A stretch of DNA of 64,000 bases, taken from Puniceicoccales bacterium Verruco_02 (GTDB lineage Bacteria > Verrucomicrobiota > Verrucomicrobiia > Opitutales > Oceanipulchritudinaceae). The translations under genes were made by a program, and so were the position numbers. Where the stretch lies: contig LVBW01000020.1 in the NCBI GenBank assembly GCA_001604585.1, positions 1 through 64,000 on the forward strand, read 5' to 3'. Under the pieces are notes generated by a model. It was not told where the DNA came from. It ran no database searches and saw only the letters and a program-made list of their open reading frames with translations. This document shows, one piece after another, positions 51,044 to 60,563 of this stretch. Positions within the stretch are counted from its first letter, which is position 1, and each line of letters opens with the position of its first letter.

Positions 51044-54000
51044 CTAGAGGCTGAGTTTTGCGCCTATGAACCAGGTGGTGCCTGTGTACTTGATTGAGGA
51101 AAGGCGCGTTGGATCGCCCTTGTAGAAGCGAATTGGCTGGTTGCTGAGGTTTGTGCCCTCGACGAAGAAGTTGAGGTGTTGGTTGACTTTGTAGCGGACA
51201 AGAATGTCGATGCGCTGGTAGGAGTCGGCGTAAGTGTCGAAGGCGTTGTGGGCCTCTCCGGCACGTTCCAAGTTGAACATCGTGGTTGTTCCGGCCTGAA
51301 CGCTGTTTAGATACTTGCCGCGCCAGAGGTAGCTTGTGCGCACAAGAAGGCCGTGCTTTTCGTAATATATTGAGAAGTTGCCGCTCTGTTTTGCCTGCTG
51401 GAAGAGGGGCACTTTCTCTCCAAGGCGCTCTTCGTAGAGCAGCTCCACCTGGGAATCTACAAGGGTGTAGTTCATGCTTATTCCTAGGCCGCTGAATTCC
51501 CAGGGCAGGAAGCTGAGCTTGCTGTCGAAGAAGGTTTCCACCCCGTAGAGGCTGCCTTTGCCGGAGTTGGCCATGGTGCTCGTGTTCCAGGAGGAGGCGT
51601 TGGCTTCTATCGACGATGCGATATATTTGTGGGCATAGTAGTTAATCAGCTCGTTCTCGCCTGCGGCCACATCGGAACGGGTCTCTGTGTATATGGCTCC
51701 GTCTATCTGTTTGTAGAATACGCTCATGCCTATCATGCCTATGCCCTTGAGATACTTCTCAACGCTCAGGTCGTAGTTGGTCGTGCGCATTGGTTCCAAG
51801 TCGGAGTTGGGCAGCTGGATGGAGCGGCCGAACTTGGCACCGGATATGTTGACAATTTCAAAGGGGACTAGGTCGGTGAAGGTCGGGCGTGCTATTGCCT
51901 TGGTGGCGGACATGCGCAGGACTATGTCGTGTCCAAGGTCGCGCCGGATGTGCAGGGCGGGGAGTATGTCGTTGTAGGAGCGCTCGCTGTGCACCCATTC
52001 GCAGAACTGGTCCTGCTCAAGGTACTGCCAGTAGCCGGGGATTATGAAGGTGCCGTTGAGGTCGGTTTTAACGATGTTGTTGCCAAAGCCATTCTTTGTG
52101 TGTTCCCAGCGGAAACCGGTCACAAAGCTCCACCTTCCCCAGCTTCCTTTTTGCATCAGGTAGGCCGCTGTTATGTCTTCCTCGGCTTCGTAGTTTCTTA
52201 GGATGGCGTTTGTTACGTTGTAATTTAGGTCGTCGGCCGTCTGGAGCAGTGTTACTTCCTCGGGAGTGTTTCTTAGAAAGCTCAGCGTCTTTTCTTCGTC
52301 AAAGCGGGGCCCGAATGCGTAGGTCTTTCCGGAGGCGCCAAGGAAGCTGTAGCTGGAGTCCCCTGCGAAGTAATCGGAGGAGAGGGTTAGCTGGTCCACG
52401 CCGCTAAGCTTGATGTTGCTGTAGCGCTGGTAGTTACGCTGGTAGTCCTTGTCGCGGAAGTCTCCCGCTCCTCCGATGGAGGTCGTGGTGTTGATGCCAA
52501 ACAGATTGTAGTTGTAGCTCAGGCTGGCGTTGAAGCCGTGGCGCTTGTCGTTGCTGGAATATTCGTTGTTGTAAACGCTGCCGTGGTCCTTGTTCAGGAT
52601 GAAGCTGTCAGGGTCGGCGAGCTGTTCGAGCGTGTTGTTTACGCTCATCGTCGGCAGATAGCCGTTGTCCGCATCGAGCAGGATGACGAAGGGGTACTCT
52701 GGGGTGTCCAGATACAGGCCGTTGCTTGTCCAGTCCTTCTTAGCTGTGGAAGAGTAGAGCTTGTAGTCGAATGCGAACCCATCCAAGAAGCTGTGCCTGC
52801 CGCCGAACTGGTATGTTTCGATGCGGTCCTTTGTTACAATCTGCTGGAAATACTTCTGGGTGTCGCCGGCTGCTATGTACTTGTCGTAGTTCTTTGTGTC
52901 GGGGTTGTAGTATATTTCCCCAAGGGCGGCGGCTTCGTCATAGCTTAACTTTTTCTCGGCGCTTGAGGAAGGGAGCTTCAGACGCGCGGAGACAGCAGGA
53001 TCGGCAAGGTCGTAGCCGAGGGCTGTGGCCACAGATTCGTTGAAATACAGCGAGCCTCGGTAGCTGACCGAGGAACTCGTGCTTGCGTTCATGTCAAGCT
53101 GCTGGAGGTTCTCGGTGTCGTTGTAGCGGTTGAAGGAAGCTGAGAAGTAAAAACGGTTATTGTCGTTGAGTTGCAGTTCCAGCTTTCCGCCAAATGCTAT
53201 GCGGTCGCGCTCGATGTTGTAGTCCTCATAGCTTAGCGAGCTGATAGCGAAACCGTTCGGGTAGGAGCCTTTGAAGTTTGGCGTGGCGTTCGAGTTCCAG
53301 CTTCCTGAAAGAGTCTCGGAACCTCGGTTGTCCAGGGACTGGTTGAAGGATACCTGGATGCCAAGCTTGCGCTCGTCGCGCCCAAGGCGGATAACGTCGC
53401 CATAGACAAGGTTGTAGCGCCAGCTATAGTTGTCGGAGTAATCGTACTGGCCCCATGCGCCTTCAACGGATGCAAAGCGTTCGTTGCGGTCCAGTGCGCT
53501 TCGGGTCACAAGGTTGACGGTGCCGCCCACGCTGCCGGCGGCTTGGTCGGGCGTCCAGGACTTGGTGACCTCGATCGCCTCGAGCTGGTCTGTGGAGATG
53601 ATGTTAAGGGCTGTCGTGCGGCCGTTCTCGTCCGGGGTGGCGACGTTTACCCCGTCGATCATGACTTGGTTCCACGATGGGCTGGCCCCTCGTATGACGA
53701 TGTATTTGCCCTCTCCCTGACTGTCCACAACCGTGATGCCCGGCTGGCGTTGCAGGGCCTCTGCGGCGTTGCGGTCCACGAACTGCCCCATTGCGTCGGC
53801 TGAGACGACGTTGACCAGATTGTCGGCGGATTTTTGGATGTTCAGCGCCTTTGCGCGCCCAACCAACGAACCGACGACTGTTATCGCCTCCATTTCAAAG
53901 ACTTGTTCGTTGGATATTATTATGTTTAGCGATATGTCGTCGTTCTTGTTTTCGATTGTCACCTTCTGGTAGGTGACGGGCAGTCCGACTGCCCTTGTCT

Positions 54001-54235
54001 CCAAAGTGTAAGTACCGGGTTGCATCCCGTATATATTGAACCTGCCGCCACGGCTCGTGTAAACGGATTGGCTGTTCTCCATTACGCGTATCTCACAGCC
54101 ATTGACGTATTGGTCGTGTATTTCGTCATACACTGTGCCGGAGATATCGGCAGCGTATCCTGCGCCTGTTGCAAATAATGCACTGGCTGCACACAGGGGC
54201 AGGGCGAGTGAACTGGTCCTAATATTGGTTTTCAT
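51044..54235 (-). CDS. TonB-dependent outer-membrane receptor
   Basis: 1063 residues with a signal peptide (ending ATGAGYAAD). A carboxypeptidase-regulatory-like beta domain (DISGTVYDEIHDQYVNGCEI ... GTYTLETRAVG) is followed by a TonB-box-like MEAITVVGS. The plug domain has NAAEALQRQPGITVVDSQG and YIVIRGASPSWNQVMIDGV. A long 22-strand barrel ends in the expected aromatic C-terminus WFIGAKLSL. Such receptors import large or scarce substrates across the outer membrane using TonB-ExbBD energy. No TonB/ExbB/ExbD set is in the window. Its place between secreted phosphoesterases suggests an organophosphorus substrate, but that is inference. Confidence 0.95.
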   Translation of the reverse strand: MKTNIRTSSLALPLCAASALFATGAGYAADISGTVYDEIHDQYVNGCEIRVMENSQSVYTSRGGRFNIYGMQPGTYTLETRAVGLPVTYQKVTIENKNDDISLNIIISNEQVFEMEAITVVGSLVGRAKALNIQKSADNLVNVVSADAMGQFVDRNAAEALQRQPGITVVDSQGEGKYIVIRGASPSWNQVMIDGVNVATPDENGRTTALNIISTDQLEAIEVTKSWTPDQAAGSVGGTVNLVTRSALDRNERFASVEGAWGQYDYSDNYSWRYNLVYGDVIRLGRDERKLGIQVSFNQSLDNRGSETLSGSWNSNATPNFKGSYPNGFAISSLSYEDYNIERDRIAFGGKLELQLNDNNRFYFSASFNRYNDTENLQQLDMNASTSSSVSYRGSLYFNESVATALGYDLADPAVSARLKLPSSSAEKKLSYDEAAALGEIYYNPDTKNYDKYIAAGDTQKYFQQIVTKDRIETYQFGGRHSFLDGFAFDYKLYSSTAKKDWTSNGLYLDTPEYPFVILLDADNGYLPTMSVNNTLEQLADPDSFILNKDHGSVYNNEYSSNDKRHGFNASLSYNYNLFGINTTTSIGGAGDFRDKDYQRNYQRYSNIKLSGVDQLTLSSDYFAGDSSYSFLGASGKTYAFGPRFDEEKTLSFLRNTPEEVTLLQTADDLNYNVTNAILRNYEAEEDITAAYLMQKGSWGRWSFVTGFRWEHTKNGFGNNIVKTDLNGTFIIPGYWQYLEQDQFCEWVHSERSYNDILPALHIRRDLGHDIVLRMSATKAIARPTFTDLVPFEIVNISGAKFGRSIQLPNSDLEPMRTTNYDLSVEKYLKGIGMIGMSVFYKQIDGAIYTETRSDVAAGENELINYYAHKYIASSIEANASSWNTSTMANSGKGSLYGVETFFDSKLSFLPWEFSGLGISMNYTLVDSQVELLYEERLGEKVPLFQQAKQSGNFSIYYEKHGLLVRTSYLWRGKYLNSVQAGTTTMFNLERAGEAHNAFDTYADSYQRIDILVRYKVNQHLNFFVEGTNLSNQPIRFYKGDPTRLSSIKYTGTTWFIGAKLSL

Positions 54236-54284
54236 CAGAGTAAAATTCGGGATGCAGATTGTTGCCTGCTATGGTGTATATTCG

Positions 54285-55409
54285 TTATTTGACAAGGGAC
54301 GTGCGTGTTCCGGCATTGATGTTGATGGAGAACTGTTCCCACTTGTCCTCAAGTATTGGCGATGTGGCAGCGTCTCCGTCCATGGCGTAAAACGGGGAGA
54401 ATGTCCTGAAGTTGATTGTCTGCCCGTCTGGCTGGAACTCGAGCAGACGAAGCCAGCCGTGCCCACCGCTAGCTGGGTTGGATTTTAGGAACTGCGGGTT
54501 AAACATTACCTGATGCACATAGTTGCCACATGTGGTCTTGTCCACACGGTATGAACTTACATATTCAGGGTCGCGTACGACGGTTCCGTCGCTATTTGTT
54601 ATCTCGGATCCGAAGTGTCCGTTCAGGGTTAGTATGAAGTTGGAGTGCTTATTTATAAGCTGTTGCCATATGTCTTCGGCAGAGCATATTGCTTCAGTCC
54701 TTGCCACTTGATAGCTGGCTGCGTATCCATGGGCCTGCTCTTGTGTGGAACGCAGCGGCCTGCCGTCTTCCGTCCAGCGGGTGGAATTGTAGTCTATGAA
54801 GTCGTGGGTGATTAGTATAACTTTCCTGTCCGGGTAGTTGGATATAACGCTGTCAGCCCACGCTACAACGGCGGGTCTTGTCGCAAATTCCAAGCTGAGT
54901 ATGAGCAGACTCCACTTTCCGTAATCGTAGAAGTAGCAAGCATTTTCGAGATGCCCTGGCTCGTAAACGCTACAAATGGAGGCCGTTGTAAGCGGGTTGT
55001 CCGACAGCTTGAAATACTTGTTGAAATTGCTGACCTCGCGCACTGTTGCCTTGCCGTTCGGCCCCATGTCGTGATTGCCAATGGCTAGGAAGCATGGCAT
55101 GGAGTTGTTAAGCACATCCATACATGCCTCAATGCGGCTCCACTGGGTTGGCGTGTTGCGGTTGGTTATGTCTCCGGTATGCACTAGGAAGCGTATATCG
55201 CGTTCCGCTTGGTAACGTTTGAGCCAATCGGTCATCTTGAGCAAAGTCCCAACATCGCCGGTCGGTTCGGTGTAATACTGTGTGTCGGTTATCCAGGCGG
55301 CTGTGAATGCGCCTTCGTTGATGGGTACTGGCAGAGCGTCGATATCCGCTTGCGCACTGGTGCAGAACACAAGGGAAACAATCAGCAATAGGTGTGGTCT
55401 CATATTCAT
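54285..55409 (-). CDS. Secreted calcineurin-like metallophosphoesterase
   Basis: 374 residues with a signal peptide (MRPHLLLIVSLVFCTSAQA; start at M1 or M3). The metal-binding motifs are ITDTQYYTE, HTGDITNRNTPTQW, LAIGNHDMGPNG, LITHDFIDYN and LNGHFGSEI. This is the short single-domain relative of the two larger metallophosphoesterases in the island, without a LamG module. It should hydrolyse phosphomono- or diesters in the periplasm or outside. It starts 49 bases downstream of nothing coding on its 5' side (the 55410-55990 gap) and precedes the TonB-dependent receptor gene by 49 bases, so the two are probably co-transcribed. Confidence 0.88.
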   Translation of the reverse strand: MNMRPHLLLIVSLVFCTSAQADIDALPVPINEGAFTAAWITDTQYYTEPTGDVGTLLKMTDWLKRYQAERDIRFLVHTGDITNRNTPTQWSRIEACMDVLNNSMPCFLAIGNHDMGPNGKATVREVSNFNKYFKLSDNPLTTASICSVYEPGHLENACYFYDYGKWSLLILSLEFATRPAVVAWADSVISNYPDRKVILITHDFIDYNSTRWTEDGRPLRSTQEQAHGYAASYQVARTEAICSAEDIWQQLINKHSNFILTLNGHFGSEITNSDGTVVRDPEYVSSYRVDKTTCGNYVHQVMFNPQFLKSNPASGGHGWLRLLEFQPDGQTINFRTFSPFYAMDGDAATSPILEDKWEQFSININAGTRTSLVK

Positions 55410-55990
55410 AAGCCTGTAGTCGTGATGTATGTAAGGTCTGGAGATGGACGTGAATATCCCTTTCCATTTCGCGTATTACTGCTTTATGGATAAGGTATAA
55501 GAAGCCTGCCTTTGTTGATAGGCAATTGACCATGATCGGCTGATGACGAGATCAACCGGGACAAGTCAGGGCAGCTATGAGGTTGTATAGACGTATAGCA
55601 CAACGACTGGGCGGCGACTAATGAATAATTGTTAAGCTTCGGATGTGTATGTTACCGTATTGCTACGCTCCATTACGCTTGCGAAACATGAGTGTTACGA
55701 ATTTCTGTACAGTTCTAATCGTTACGGCGTGATTATTCGCTGTGCTTCATGCGCATTGGTGTTTCGCAAGCAGGTGATGTCGCTATCGTTGGGCGTAGTC
55801 CATTAGTGTTAAACTAGTATGGTGCTGATGTGCCAATTTGGTTCATCCCTTATCTCCATTCCATGTAATTGGTGCATGGATACGTCTATTAACATCGGTA
55901 TATTCATGTCATCATGGCCTGGATGCCCGCTCTTGGCTGCGGAGCCGCTCAATGCCTTCGCTGTGGTTTGCCCTGCCTCGTTGGCGGCGC
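55410..55990. other. 581-base non-coding gap, likely promoter region
   Basis: This stretch separates two secreted metallophosphoesterase genes and is visibly more AT-rich than its surroundings. Short open frames here (for example 55819-56079 on the plus strand) have no Shine-Dalgarno, overlap a real gene, and show no protein-like pattern. It probably carries the promoter of the 54285-55409 / 51044-54235 pair. I could not identify a recognisable Pho box. Confidence 0.5.
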
Positions 55991-58606
55991 TCATGGACGG
56001 CTGTCCAAGGGCACTGCTGCAAAATAGAACGAGGCATCGACCGGCTGGAGAGTGCGGGCATCTATCGCGCGAACAATGAACCCCCCTTCGGCCTGCTCCA
56101 CGCTTAGCAGGGCCGCTTGCGCCCCTTCGTCCTGAACATGTGTCAGCACCGGGGCATGGGCAGTGGCATTTGCAAGCCCTACGAAAACCGTTCCCTTTTC
56201 CCTGCGTTCGGTAACGAAGGCGCGTGAGCCAATAGTCGCCGAGCGAGTAGATGCGTTGTAATGGCAGACTGGCAGGCCGGATTCCCAGGGTATTTCTACA
56301 AAGCTGAACCCCGAGCGTGAAAGTGAAAGCCCCGACGCGGGCCTGCTCCAGGTCTGCACCCTCCATGTGGACAGATCCGCCCTCGACACCGAGGCGGTGC
56401 TACCGACGGTGTCGCCAACGACAAGTAGTATACAATCATTAGAGGCGGGCAGAAGCGTTGCGTCTGCATCGGGCAGCACGCGCGCCTTCATGACGGGTGC
56501 GCTGCCCGCTATCACCATGCCGGAGCGGTTGACATGGCCACCGTTCCAGCCGCCGCTGAAGGGGAAATATGCCAGTGAGGCCTTTTCCTCGGCGGACTGC
56601 CTGGAGGAACCTGCCAGTTGGAAGCGCAGGCTGAGCATGGCTGTTTTCCCTTTGTCGCTACTGTTTTTGCTGTAATAGGGCAGGAAGGGATTGGGCGCGA
56701 GAAGCTCCACACTTGGGATCCACGCGCCCGACGCGGAGGCATAGGCGCTGGGTATGACAACGCCGTCCTGATGGGTCAGGCTCTGATCCACGCGCGCCAC
56801 AAGGGGGAACAGGTCAGCATTCCCACCCTCCCGCATACGGAAAAATGTGGGCTCGCTAACTGCCAGCGAGAATGACGTGACCACCTCGTGGCGCCTATTG
56901 AAGCCTGGGGCGGTGCCTTTCAGCACCTTTGCCGGACCGGCGTCATCGCCCCGGCCAACAATGCCAGCCATTATCTGACGGGCGAAGCTTATGCGCTGGC
57001 TTTCGATTTCGCCGTAGCTTAGCGCCCTGTCGAACAATGCAACTGCGGATAGCTCTGCGACACAGCCGCCACCGCTGGCGCCAATTTCAAAGCCGCCGGT
57101 GGACACGGGCAGCGCGAACTGGCCCAGAATCTCGCCATCGGCCACCACGCGGATGCTCCCGCTCCTGCTTTCAATGCAGAGCATGGTCCAGCGTTCGCTG
57201 TTGAGCGAGAGTTTTATCTGTGTCCCATCAAGCCTGGCCGAAGGTTCCGACAGGCAACGCAGCCCGTGCATGGCTGTCGATATGGGCAGCGAACGTAAGT
57301 GCACAGAGCCTCCGTCCCAACTAAGCAGGCGACCGAACTGGTCCCCATTTGCCCTGACCCAGGTTACAAAGGACCAGTCTTCCGCCGATGCGAAGGGAAG
57401 GCTCAGGCTGCGGCCTCCGTCGAAAACGGACGCATCTTCGTCTGTCCCGCCAACAAGGTTTGCCGCGCCTTTGGCAGGGGCGGCGTTGTGCAGGGCCTGT
57501 CCGGCCTTGTGCCCGTTTAGGCGGTAAAGGTGCAAAGCGCCTTGTTCCAGTGTTGCAGCCTCCCAGCACGTCGCCACTGGGCCGTTGCCAATGGCGATGC
57601 TGTTGTTTACGTCAGGACCGGCGAGCACCTCGCCCGTGTACGGGGAGAAGGATACAAAGTGCGCCCTCCCGTCGGCCTCGTCCAAAGTCATTTTCGTATA
57701 GAGGCCGTTCGTCTTGCTGTTCCAGTACTGGAAGTCGATGAGCTGTTCGCGTACGGGGTTGCCCGAATCTCCCATGTTGAAGCGCCTTGCAAGGCCGCTG
57801 CGCCCCGTGTGCCCGTTGAAGACGAAGCGCACGTTCGGGTGTTTGCGGACCAGCTTTTCCCACACATCGCGCCCATCGGCGCATCCATCGGCAGATTCTT
57901 TGACGTTATCGTAGCCCTTCGGCCCCTGTCCGCGGCCATGAACTGTGCTGTCCATCAGACAGTTGTCGCTGTTCATGTAGCTGTGCATGGTGATTATGGC
58001 ACTACGCTCCGGATGTTGGGCGAGTACATTGTCCGCCCATTCGATGACCTTGTCTCTTGTGCCCCATTCAAGGGCGATTATCATCCACTTGCGCCCTTCA
58101 GCCTCGAAGAGGTGGTAGGTGTTGAGCATGCTGGCCTCGTCCTGCGTGCCGCCAAGGCTGGCCTGTCTTGCGTATGCCGAGCCCGGGCCGAAATAGTTGT
58201 CAAAGAGGGTGGGGCGCCCGTGGTCGAGATGGTCGTGGTTGCCCGTCGCAAGGGATACTGGCACGCGAAGCATCATCTTCTCGACAAGTTCCTTGGACTG
58301 GCTCCACTCGCGCTTGTGCGTTTTGGAGTGGTCGGCCATGTCGGTTATGTCTCCAAGGTGCATCACGTAGCGCAGCTTGTGTGTTTGCGCATTGTCGTAT
58401 ACCCACTGGGCCTGAGAGACCCAGCGGCTGAAGTTGCCGCGCACCTGGTGGTCGAACAGGTACTGAGTGTCGGGCATCAGGATGAATGCATACTCATTCG
58501 GGCCGGGCAGGGGTATGTTTACTTCTGCCGCGTTGAGGAGCAGAGGGAGCGAGGCTAGGCATGTGGCGGCGAGCATATTACGCACGCCTGTGATGAACTT
58601 TTTCAT
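55991..58606 (-). CDS. Large secreted metallophosphoesterase with LamG-like module
   Basis: 871 residues from the ATG at 58606 (MKKFITGVRNMLAATCLASLPLLLNA, a signal peptide). Phosphoesterase motifs: ILMPDTQYLFD, MHLGDITDMADHSKTH, LATGNHDHLDHG, IITMHSYMNSDN and FNGHTGRSG. A LamG-like module (DWSFVTWVRANGDQ, ERWTMLCIESRSGSIRVVADGE, LFDRALSYGEIESQR) and beta-rich domains follow in the same order as in the gene at 45298-48204. The Trp/Tyr-rich tail is missing. The two are paralogues. It lies between the TonB-receptor group and the phosphonate operon, 171 bases downstream of phnE. Confidence 0.87.
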   Translation of the reverse strand: MKKFITGVRNMLAATCLASLPLLLNAAEVNIPLPGPNEYAFILMPDTQYLFDHQVRGNFSRWVSQAQWVYDNAQTHKLRYVMHLGDITDMADHSKTHKREWSQSKELVEKMMLRVPVSLATGNHDHLDHGRPTLFDNYFGPGSAYARQASLGGTQDEASMLNTYHLFEAEGRKWMIIALEWGTRDKVIEWADNVLAQHPERSAIITMHSYMNSDNCLMDSTVHGRGQGPKGYDNVKESADGCADGRDVWEKLVRKHPNVRFVFNGHTGRSGLARRFNMGDSGNPVREQLIDFQYWNSKTNGLYTKMTLDEADGRAHFVSFSPYTGEVLAGPDVNNSIAIGNGPVATCWEAATLEQGALHLYRLNGHKAGQALHNAAPAKGAANLVGGTDEDASVFDGGRSLSLPFASAEDWSFVTWVRANGDQFGRLLSWDGGSVHLRSLPISTAMHGLRCLSEPSARLDGTQIKLSLNSERWTMLCIESRSGSIRVVADGEILGQFALPVSTGGFEIGASGGGCVAELSAVALFDRALSYGEIESQRISFARQIMAGIVGRGDDAGPAKVLKGTAPGFNRRHEVVTSFSLAVSEPTFFRMREGGNADLFPLVARVDQSLTHQDGVVIPSAYASASGAWIPSVELLAPNPFLPYYSKNSSDKGKTAMLSLRFQLAGSSRQSAEEKASLAYFPFSGGWNGGHVNRSGMVIAGSAPVMKARVLPDADATLLPASNDCILLVVGDTVGSTASVSRADLSTWRVQTWSRPASGLSLSRSGFSFVEIPWESGLPVCHYNASTRSATIGSRAFVTERREKGTVFVGLANATAHAPVLTHVQDEGAQAALLSVEQAEGGFIVRAIDARTLQPVDASFYFAAVPLDSRP

Positions 58607-58639
58607 GAGCGAAACTGAGTTGAGCTTGTTTGGATGGAA

Positions 58640-58670
58640 GGGCCACCCGCCAGTCTGTTGCGGGCGGCCC
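58640..58670 (-). terminator. Strong hairpin between phnE and the metallophosphoesterase gene
   Basis: GGGCC-A-CCCGC (58640-58650) pairs with GCGGG-C-GGCCC (58660-58670) around a 9-base loop. On the minus strand it lies 108 bases after the phnE stop and 34 bases before the ATG of the next gene. There is no T-run, so it may be a weak terminator, an attenuator or a leader hairpin. Its 3' arm shares CTGGCGGGTG with the terminator-like hairpin in front of the other large metallophosphoesterase gene. Confidence 0.45.
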
Positions 58671-58777
58671 CCAGTCACCATATGTCTATGTGACAGCCCA
58701 CACTAACCCGTGAGTCTGCCATCAGAAAACCAAGGGCCCTTGAAGCTGAGCACTCCGGGTCTTGGGAAAAGAGTTTG

Positions 58778-59824
58778 TCAGCGAATGATGTTCCTTCGTA
58801 TCCGTGCCGAGGCCATATCAAGTAGGATGATGGTTATGAACAGTACGATCATGATCGTGCACACGTGGCTGTAGTGGAACAGGTCCCAGCGCCCTTTCAG
58901 CTCCTGCCCGATGCCGCCAGCGCCCACGATGCCGATGATCGTGGCCATGCGTATGTTGCGATCCAGTATGTAGAGGGTGTAGGCGATGTACTGGGGCAGC
59001 ACCTGGGGCAGCACCGCCACGCGCAGCACGCGCAGGCGCCCGGCTCCGAGGGCAAAGAGGGCCTCTTGCGGGCCACGCTCGGCGTTCTCGATGTCCTCGG
59101 CGTAGAATTTTCCTAGAAAGCCAGTACAGTGAAAGCCAAGGGCCAGCACGCCCGCCATCGGTCCGAACCCGTAGGCGAGGACGAAGAACAAGGCGCTTAC
59201 CAGCTCCGGTATGGTGCGGCAAAAGGCCACCGTGGAGCGGGCTGCGGCATACACGGCCCAGTGCGGGGAATAGTTGCGAGCGCTGAAAAATGCCAGAGGT
59301 GCGCTCAGCATCACTGCAAGAAGGGTGCCCCAGATGCCGATTTCCAGAGACTCCCACATCTTGCGCACAACAAATAGCAGGTAGCCGTACGGCTCTATCA
59401 GCTCCTCCTCCCGGTGAACGCTTATGTGCTGCTCAAGCGTGTCGTAGTTTATTCGCACATCGAAGGATTCCTTCTTGCTGTCGATGTATGAGAAGGCTGG
59501 CAGATTGTCCCTGTCCAGCCCAGGCAGGCGTTCGAGCGGGGTGCGGACGGATATCGCTGGCGGGAAGAGCTTTTCGACCATCCCTCGGAAGCCGGAGCCG
59601 ACCTGCGATTGTTCCCGTATCCCGGCCGCGTCTGCAAGGCCCTCTGCACTGAGGCGGAGCATTGCGGGCATTTCGACGTTCCAGCCCGTCCAGCCAAGAA
59701 GAAGCAGAGCTAGGGCCATCCATAGGATGCTCGTGCGGGAGATTACCGGTTTCAGGGGCCAGGGGCAGGGGGATGGGGCCGATGCGGCCTGTGCTGGCGC
59801 GCTGTTGTCCTGTGCCTTGTTCAT
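58778..59824 (-). CDS. phnE: Phosphonate ABC transporter permease PhnE with periplasmic insertion
   Basis: 348 residues from the ATG at 59824, which overlaps the phnC stop by four bases (ATGA); the longer open frame to 59968 lies inside phnC. A first membrane helix (ILWMALALLLLGWTGW) is followed by about 130 extracytoplasmic residues. The permease core then carries five helices and the coupling-loop signature EALFALGAGRLRVLRVAVLPQVLPQ, plus IGIVGAGGIGQELKG. The protein is longer than the usual 260-280 residues because of an extra charged segment (SYIDSKKESFDVRINYDTLEQH and neighbours) before the second helix. It forms the membrane channel of the PhnCDE importer. Confidence 0.93.
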   Translation of the reverse strand: MNKAQDNSAPAQAASAPSPCPWPLKPVISRTSILWMALALLLLGWTGWNVEMPAMLRLSAEGLADAAGIREQSQVGSGFRGMVEKLFPPAISVRTPLERLPGLDRDNLPAFSYIDSKKESFDVRINYDTLEQHISVHREEELIEPYGYLLFVVRKMWESLEIGIWGTLLAVMLSAPLAFFSARNYSPHWAVYAAARSTVAFCRTIPELVSALFFVLAYGFGPMAGVLALGFHCTGFLGKFYAEDIENAERGPQEALFALGAGRLRVLRVAVLPQVLPQYIAYTLYILDRNIRMATIIGIVGAGGIGQELKGRWDLFHYSHVCTIMIVLFITIILLDMASARIRRNIIR

Positions 59825-60561
59825 CGTTCCTGCACCTCCCCGTAGATGTGTTCGACGGCAGCCTCGTCCAAGTCGGAGGGCGGGCCGTCGTAAACCACTT
59901 TCCCCGAGCGCAGGCCCACCACGCGGTCGGCAAACTCGCGGGCCAGGTCTATCTGGTGCAGGCTGCATAGGACCGTCACCGCACGCTCGCGGGCCGCCTC
60001 TCGCAGCAAGGCAAGGGTCTGTTCGCTCGTTCTTGGGTCGAGCGAGGCCACCGGCTCGTCGGCCAGCACAATGTCCGGGTCCAGAAGGAAGGCGCGGGCA
60101 ATGCCCACCCTCTGCTGCTGGCCGCCGGAGAGATTTGCCGCCCGTCGGGCGAACTGCCCGGCGTCCAGCCCCATGCGCAGTGCAAGGGATGCCGCCTTTG
60201 CACGAAGGGGCTGAGGGCTGACGCCGAGCATGACCCGCCAGAAAGGCTGAACGGCAAGCGCGCCGGAAAGTATGTTGTCCTCGACGCTCAGGCGGGGCAC
60301 CAGGTTGAAGCTCTGATGTATCATCGACACCCTGCGCCTTATGCGCGGGAGGGTGCGTCTGCCCAGCTGCTCGCCTTCGATGCTGACCCTGCCTCCCGAG
60401 GGCATGACAAGGCCGTTGACTGTGCGCAGCAGGGTGCTTTTTCCGGCCCCGGATGTCCCAAGAAGCACGCAGAACTGTCCCCGCGGGATTTCAAGGCACA
60501 CGTTGCTCAGAGTGTGGGCGCCGTTGCCGTATCGGGCATAGACTGCTTCAAAGAGTAACAT
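59821..60561 (-). CDS. phnC: Phosphonate ABC transporter ATP-binding protein PhnC
   Basis: 246 residues, usual for PhnC. Walker A LLGTSGAGKSTLLR (around 33-46), Q-loop in RVSMIHQSFNLVPRLSV, ABC signature NLSGGQQQRVGIARAF (from about 143), Walker B DIVLADEPVASLDPR and the switch His in LCSLHQIDLA are all present. The segment QSFNLVPRLSVEDNIL and the overall sequence are those of the PhnC rather than the general amino-acid ABC group. It powers the PhnE channel and is translationally coupled to phnE; it starts 2 bases after the phnD stop. Confidence 0.95.
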   Translation of the reverse strand: MLLFEAVYARYGNGAHTLSNVCLEIPRGQFCVLLGTSGAGKSTLLRTVNGLVMPSGGRVSIEGEQLGRRTLPRIRRRVSMIHQSFNLVPRLSVEDNILSGALAVQPFWRVMLGVSPQPLRAKAASLALRMGLDAGQFARRAANLSGGQQQRVGIARAFLLDPDIVLADEPVASLDPRTSEQTLALLREAARERAVTVLCSLHQIDLAREFADRVVGLRSGKVVYDGPPSDLDEAAVEHIYGEVQER

Positions 60562-60563
60562 GC

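Noticed and set aside
55809-56366. 185-residue minus-strand open frame at the end of the metallophosphoesterase gene
   Set aside because: It overlaps the coding end of 55991-58606 in another frame and shows no protein-like pattern.
57530-58558. 342-residue plus-strand open frame inside the second LamG metallophosphoesterase
   Set aside because: It mirrors the catalytic domain of the real gene and has no independent features.
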